From contig SKSL01000050.1 of NCBI GenBank assembly GCA_007123015.1, positions 1 to 16,386 of the forward strand: a stretch of DNA of 16,386 bases, read 5' to 3'. How positions within the stretch are numbered: position 1 is the first letter of the stretch; each line of letters opens with the position of its first letter. Of this stretch, positions 12,869 through 16,386 are shown in pieces. A model generated the notes under the pieces. The model had not been told where the DNA came from, did no database searches, and saw only the letters and a list, made by a program, of their open reading frames with translations. A program made the position numbers and the translations under genes. Source of the stretch: Natronohydrobacter sp. (lineage in GTDB: Bacteria > Pseudomonadota > Alphaproteobacteria > Rhodobacterales > Rhodobacteraceae).

Positions 12869-15085
12869 TCAGGGCTTCCGGCGCGGCGGCGCAGATCCGC
12901 CCGGCTTTCCGCCAGGTTTACCGCCCGGTTTCCCGCCATACGGGCCTTTATGCGACTTGAACCCGGTGGATTTGCCCCCTGTCGGCTTTCCGATTCGGGG
13001 TTTGCGGGGCGCGCCGGACCGATCCATAGGTTGCGAGACATTTGCCGCCCCGACGCGGAGCTTGCTGGCGGGCGCAGTTCCTGCGCCCTCTGTCTTCTCA
13101 CTGCTCGCGCGCGCAGGTCTGGCGCTATCCGGGCGCTGCCCTTTACCATCCGCAGGCTTTCCGCCGGTCCAGCGCGGCGCTGTCTTGGCCTGTGGGGCCT
13201 CTGCGCGCGCAGATTTCGCGTGGCGCGGCTTGCGTGCAGGCTCAGCGCTTTCGCTACGCAAAGCGCGATCTTCGGCAAAAGCACGATGCGGGGCACGAGC
13301 GGGTTTTGCCGCGTCCTTGGCACGGGGCTTGGGCGGGGCGCGCTCGGGGCCTTTGGGGGCCTCTGCCCAGCGCGGCTTGGCGAGGGCATCCTCGCGGCGC
13401 TGCGCAGATTTGCGCGGCTCGTCGGGCGCATCCGACCAGCGTGCTCTCGGTACTGCTGCATCGCGCACCGGACGCTCGGGGCGCGGGCTACGGCGATCTG
13501 TGCGATCCTCTTCGGGGGCAACGTCAAGCTTGCGCGCTGTGATATCTTCCTCCAGCACGCCACTGCCGCCAAGGCGCGCGATCAGTGCCGAAGCGGCGCC
13601 TTCCGCGATTTCCACTGCAGTCGTGCTGGCCCCGACCTTGATCCGCCCGATGCTGGCCTTGTCAAGATTGCCTGCCCGGCACAGCATCGGCAGAAGCCAG
13701 CGCGCCTCGGCGCGTTTGTCCTGCCCCACGGACAACTCGAACCAGACCGACGGACCGAAGGCCGCGCGTTCGGGCCGGGCCTTGGGGTTTGGGGCCAGTT
13801 CGATATCCTCGGGCGCAGACAGGCCCGCACGGTAAAGCCGCAGGCAGGCGGCCGCGATGTCCGCGGGGCTACGCTCACTGAGCAGCTCAGCCGCAAAACG
13901 CGCCTCATCTTCGGTCAGATCGCCCTCCCAGACCGGGGCTGCGCGCAGGCGCTGCTCGTCAAGCGCAAGAATTTCTTCGGCCGTAGGGGGCCCGATCCAA
14001 TCGGCCGTAATCTTCGCCCATTTCAACAGCCGCTGCGCCTTGCCTGCGGCGCGATCCGGAGCGATCAGCACAGAGACGCCCTTGCGCCCGGCGCGTCCAG
14101 TGCGCCCCGACCGGTGCAAAAGCGCTTCGGTATTCATCGGCAGATCGGCATGGATCACCAGATCGAGATTGGGCAGATCTATGCCGCGCGCGGCCACATC
14201 GGTCGCCACACAGACCCGCGCACGCCCATCGCGCAACGCTTGCAGGGCATGGCTGCGCTCATCCTGGCTCAGTTCCCCGGACAGACTGACCACAGACAGA
14301 CCGCGATTGGACAGACGCGCCGTCAGCCGGGCCACCGTGGCGCGCGTATTGGCAAACACAATAGAGGCCGGCGCATCATGGAAGCGCAAAAGGTTGATGA
14401 TGGCATGCTCGGCCTCGGACGCGGCGACCTTGACCACCTGATAGGAAATATCGCTGTGCTGCACGCCGCGCGAGAGCGTCGTGACGCGCACTGCGTCGCG
14501 TTGGTAGGTCTTGGCGATCTCGACAATCGCGGGCGGGACTGTGGCCGAGAAAAGCAGCGTGCGCTTGCCCTCAGGGGCTTCCCCCAGCATGAATTCGAGG
14601 TCTTCGCGAAAGCCCAGATCGAGCATTTCATCGGCCTCATCCAGCACCACAGCGCGCAAGTCTGACATGACCAGAGCACCGCGTGTGATATGATCGCGCA
14701 GCCGCCCCGGTGTTCCGACGACAATATGCGCGCCGCGGTCCAGCGCGCGACGCTCCTCGCGCGGGTCCATGCCACCAATGCAGGACACGACCTTGGCCCC
14801 GGTTTTTGCATAAAGCCATTGCAATTCGCGCTGAACCTGCAAGGCGAGTTCGCGTGTGGGGGCGATGACAAGGGCCAGCGGCAGGGCGGGCGGGCCGAAG
14901 CGTTCATCCGTGCCCAGAAGCGTGCCTGCGATGGCCAGACCGAAGCCCACAGTCTTGCCCGATCCGGTCTGCGCCGAAACCAGCAGGTCCGCATCGGCCA
15001 GCTCAGGGGCCGTGACCGCCTCTTGCACATCCGTCATCGTGTCGAAGCCGCGCTCTGTGAGGGCTTCTGTCAGGGTCGAAATCAT
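12869..15085 (-). CDS. DEAD-box RNA helicase with DbpA-like RNA-binding domain and basic tail
   Basis: This ATP-dependent RNA helicase probably works in ribosome assembly or RNA turnover. The 738-residue protein has a Q-motif glutamine (Gln21), motif I AQTGSGKT (38-45), PTREL near 76, TPGRL near 125, the DEAD box at 149-152, SAT at 180-182, then helicase C with ARGID near 302 and HRSGRTGR at 323-330. Residues about 444-520 resemble the DbpA C-terminal RNA-binding domain (WFELSVGQDKRAEARWLLPML, IGRIKV). Residues 521-738 are a disordered Arg/Lys/Pro/Ala tail ending in GGKPGG repeats (near 12900-12945). The start at 15085 fits the helicase core; an earlier in-frame ATG at 15217 adds 44 residues unlike the family. 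AAGGA at 15097-15101 is the ribosome-binding site. Close to DeaD/CshA-type proteins; no exact symbol is given. Confidence 0.94.
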   Translation of the reverse strand: MISTLTEALTERGFDTMTDVQEAVTAPELADADLLVSAQTGSGKTVGFGLAIAGTLLGTDERFGPPALPLALVIAPTRELALQVQRELQWLYAKTGAKVVSCIGGMDPREERRALDRGAHIVVGTPGRLRDHITRGALVMSDLRAVVLDEADEMLDLGFREDLEFMLGEAPEGKRTLLFSATVPPAIVEIAKTYQRDAVRVTTLSRGVQHSDISYQVVKVAASEAEHAIINLLRFHDAPASIVFANTRATVARLTARLSNRGLSVVSLSGELSQDERSHALQALRDGRARVCVATDVAARGIDLPNLDLVIHADLPMNTEALLHRSGRTGRAGRKGVSVLIAPDRAAGKAQRLLKWAKITADWIGPPTAEEILALDEQRLRAAPVWEGDLTEDEARFAAELLSERSPADIAAACLRLYRAGLSAPEDIELAPNPKARPERAAFGPSVWFELSVGQDKRAEARWLLPMLCRAGNLDKASIGRIKVGASTTAVEIAEGAASALIARLGGSGVLEEDITARKLDVAPEEDRTDRRSPRPERPVRDAAVPRARWSDAPDEPRKSAQRREDALAKPRWAEAPKGPERAPPKPRAKDAAKPARAPHRAFAEDRALRSESAEPARKPRHAKSARAEAPQAKTAPRWTGGKPADGKGQRPDSARPARASSEKTEGAGTAPASKLRVGAANVSQPMDRSGAPRKPRIGKPTGGKSTGFKSHKGPYGGKPGGKPGGKPGGSAPPRRKP

Positions 15086-15140
15086 GGGTCGGGGGGTCCT
15101 TGAGGTTTCGCGGGTCGAGCCCTGCGCGTCAGGCCCTGCC

Positions 15141-15169
15141 GTATAGGGGAAGCGGGCCGCGCTGTCGAG
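15141..15169 (-). promoter_or_regulatory. Candidate promoter of the DEAD-box helicase gene
   Basis: On the minus strand CTCGAC (15164-15169) and CTATAC (15141-15146) are 17 bp apart, 5/6 each to the alphaproteobacterial pattern CTTGAC-N17-CTATAT. The transcript would have a leader of about 50 bases before the ATG at 15085. It is the best promoter match in the window. Cold-inducible helicase genes often have longer leaders; none is evident here. Confidence 0.5.
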
Positions 15170-15287
15170 CGCGAATCCCATGCGCGGCTTGCAAGGCCCC
15201 CATGAGTTTGCAGCCACACGCGCCGTGGCAAGGGCAGAAGCGCCCGCTCACGGCCCACCCACCCGGCCCATGCCATTCGCGGGCGCT

Positions 15288-15304
15288 GCCCGGCTGCGCC
15301 GGGC
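15288..15304. repeat. Short GC-rich inverted repeat downstream of the YeiH gene
   Basis: GCCCGGC (15288-15294) and GCCGGGC (15298-15304) are exact reverse complements around TGC. It lies about 28 bp past the end of the YeiH-type gene (minus strand) and could slow transcription there, but there is no T-tract, so a terminator is only a possibility. Confidence 0.3.
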
Positions 15305-15331
15305 GAGACAGTCAGTGCACCGGAGCGCGGT

Positions 15332-16342
15332 CTAAAGCAGGCTCAACCAATGCAGCGCCGCCATTGCCAGCGCCAGCAGGGCCAATGTCTCGATCACCAC
15401 AATCGCCAGATGACCACCGCCCACCGAAGTCAGCGCCTTGAGCGAGGTTTTCACACCCAGCGCAGCAATCGCCGTGATCAGGAACGCGCGAGAGAGCGTG
15501 TCCACCTGCGCGACCAGCGGGGCCGGCAGATCGACCACACTTCCCAGCGCGACCAGCGCCAGAAACAGCACCATGAACCACGGCAAGAGCGGGATCTTGC
15601 CCTGCCCGGCCCCAACACCTGTCGCACGCAGCACCACGACGATGGCGATCAGCACCACGGGCAGCATGGCCACGCGAAACAGTTTGGTTATGGTCGCCAT
15701 TTCGCCTGCCGCGTCCGAGACGGAAAAGCCTGCGCCCACGACCTGCGCCACATCATGGATCGTGGCCCCGATCAGGAAGCCCTGCTGCAATTCGCTGAAG
15801 CCCAGCCCCTGAAACAACAGCGGATAGAGCACCATGGCGATGGTCGAAAGTGCGGTGACCGCGATAACCGTGAAAAGCGTGTTGCGTTCGGATTTGTCAT
15901 TGGCCGGGATCACAGCGGCAATGGCGAGTGCCGCCGAGGCTCCGCAGATCGCCACAGCCCCCCCCGTCAGCAGGGCAAAGCGCCATTTGCGTTTGAAGAT
16001 GGGGGCCGCGATGAAGCCTGTGGCGATGGTCAGCGCAATCAGCCCTGCAAGCACTGCTGCCCCGGTCAGCCCGATCTGCACGATATCATCAAGCGCGATG
16101 CGGATGCCCAACAGCCCCACGCCCAAACGCAGGATGAATTTCGCAGCGAACTCGATCCCTTCGCGGCAGGGGCCGTCTTCGTGCAGGAAGTTGAACGCCA
16201 TGCCCAGCAAAAGCGCGAACAGCATCACGGGCGCGCCATAATGCGTGCCCAGAAAAGCCGCAGCCGCAGCAATGGTCGCAGCCAGCATCAGCCCCGGCAT
16301 GAGCGGGGTGGCAAAGGCGCGCAGGCGGGCGAAGGGGGTCAT
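15332..16342 (-). CDS. YeiH/UPF0324-family putative sulfate exporter
   Basis: This 336-residue inner-membrane protein belongs to the UPF0324 (YeiH) family of putative anion, possibly sulfate or sulfite, exporters with about ten helices. Motifs visible are MLFALLLGMAFNFLHED near residue 40, the glycine-rich LRLGVGLLGIRIALDDI near 71, GGAVAICGASAALAIAAV near 126 and GATIHDVAQVVGAGFS near 192. The last is a strongly conserved, partly charged segment within the membrane domain. The start at 16342 has GAGG at 16349-16352. Export of sulfate is a family hypothesis, not shown; no sulfur-oxidation genes are adjacent. The 44 bp beyond the start to the window edge show no regulator gene. Confidence 0.92.
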   Translation of the reverse strand: MTPFARLRAFATPLMPGLMLAATIAAAAAFLGTHYGAPVMLFALLLGMAFNFLHEDGPCREGIEFAAKFILRLGVGLLGIRIALDDIVQIGLTGAAVLAGLIALTIATGFIAAPIFKRKWRFALLTGGAVAICGASAALAIAAVIPANDKSERNTLFTVIAVTALSTIAMVLYPLLFQGLGFSELQQGFLIGATIHDVAQVVGAGFSVSDAAGEMATITKLFRVAMLPVVLIAIVVVLRATGVGAGQGKIPLLPWFMVLFLALVALGSVVDLPAPLVAQVDTLSRAFLITAIAALGVKTSLKALTSVGGGHLAIVVIETLALLALAMAALHWLSLL

Positions 16343-16386
16343 GTCGGGCCTCGCAGGGACAACGAAGGCGGGCCAAGCGGCCCGCC

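Noticed and set aside
12862..12872. CTGAG-G-CTCAG between the lipoprotein and helicase genes as a terminator
   Set aside because: With a one-base centre it can form only a 4-bp stem at most; kept only as a comparison with the 10745-10762 repeat.
12950..14665. A 571-codon open frame on the + strand opposite the helicase gene
   Set aside because: It is antisense to a strongly conserved helicase, has no recognisable domain and no ribosome-binding site; long antisense frames are expected in GC-rich DNA.

Overview
The window is GC-rich, densely coded chromosomal DNA of an alphaproteobacterium, most likely a member of the Rhodobacteraceae. This rests on protein-level resemblance (metal-cysteine-free HemB, SufE, a DbpA-tailed DEAD-box helicase, a UPF0324/YeiH transporter) and on a cell-envelope/DNA-replication gene string typical of alphaproteobacteria. 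No rRNA, tRNA, CRISPR array, prophage or complete insertion sequence is visible.

Layout: glutamine-dependent NAD+ synthetase (nadE, 107-1765, +) comes first. A tight seven-gene + strand run follows (1951-8434): an RlpA-like SPOR lipoprotein, a PBP5-type D-Ala-D-Ala carboxypeptidase, thymidylate kinase (tmk), DNA polymerase III delta' (holB), a TatD-family DNase, an MBL-fold hydrolase and an AEC-family transporter. Spacings run from an 8-bp overlap to 22 bp, so it is probably one transcription unit combining peptidoglycan maturation, dTTP supply and clamp loading. It resembles the alphaproteobacterial rlpA-dac-tmk-holB-metG-tatD-MBL order, but metG is absent and an AEC transporter is attached at the end.

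Between the transporter and hemB lies the most unusual part (8431-8996): a minus-strand gene related to REP-associated tyrosine transposases (RAYTs), bracketed by two 29-bp palindromes that are identical except for the central base. The RAYT reading frame is open, but its HUH histidines and catalytic tyrosine are replaced, and its C-terminus runs through the palindrome into antisense of the neighbouring gene. It looks like a decayed or repurposed RAYT/REP unit. The left palindrome also supplies the stop codon of the AEC transporter.

The rest is mainly housekeeping: hemB (+), a Tat-type lipoprotein with a YSC84/SYLF domain (+), fabD (-), sufE (-), a small conserved lipoprotein (+), a DEAD-box RNA helicase with a long basic tail (-) and a YeiH-type putative anion exporter (-). 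The convergent pair YSC84/fabD shares a short inverted repeat carrying both stop codons. Promoter-like sequences close to the alphaproteobacterial housekeeping pattern are visible upstream of the helicase, the YSC84 lipoprotein and fabD.

I see no evidence for a wholly new multi-gene system. The candidates for follow-up are the catalytically dead RAYT with its palindromes and the apparently inactivated RlpA-like barrel in the lipoprotein upstream of the carboxypeptidase.
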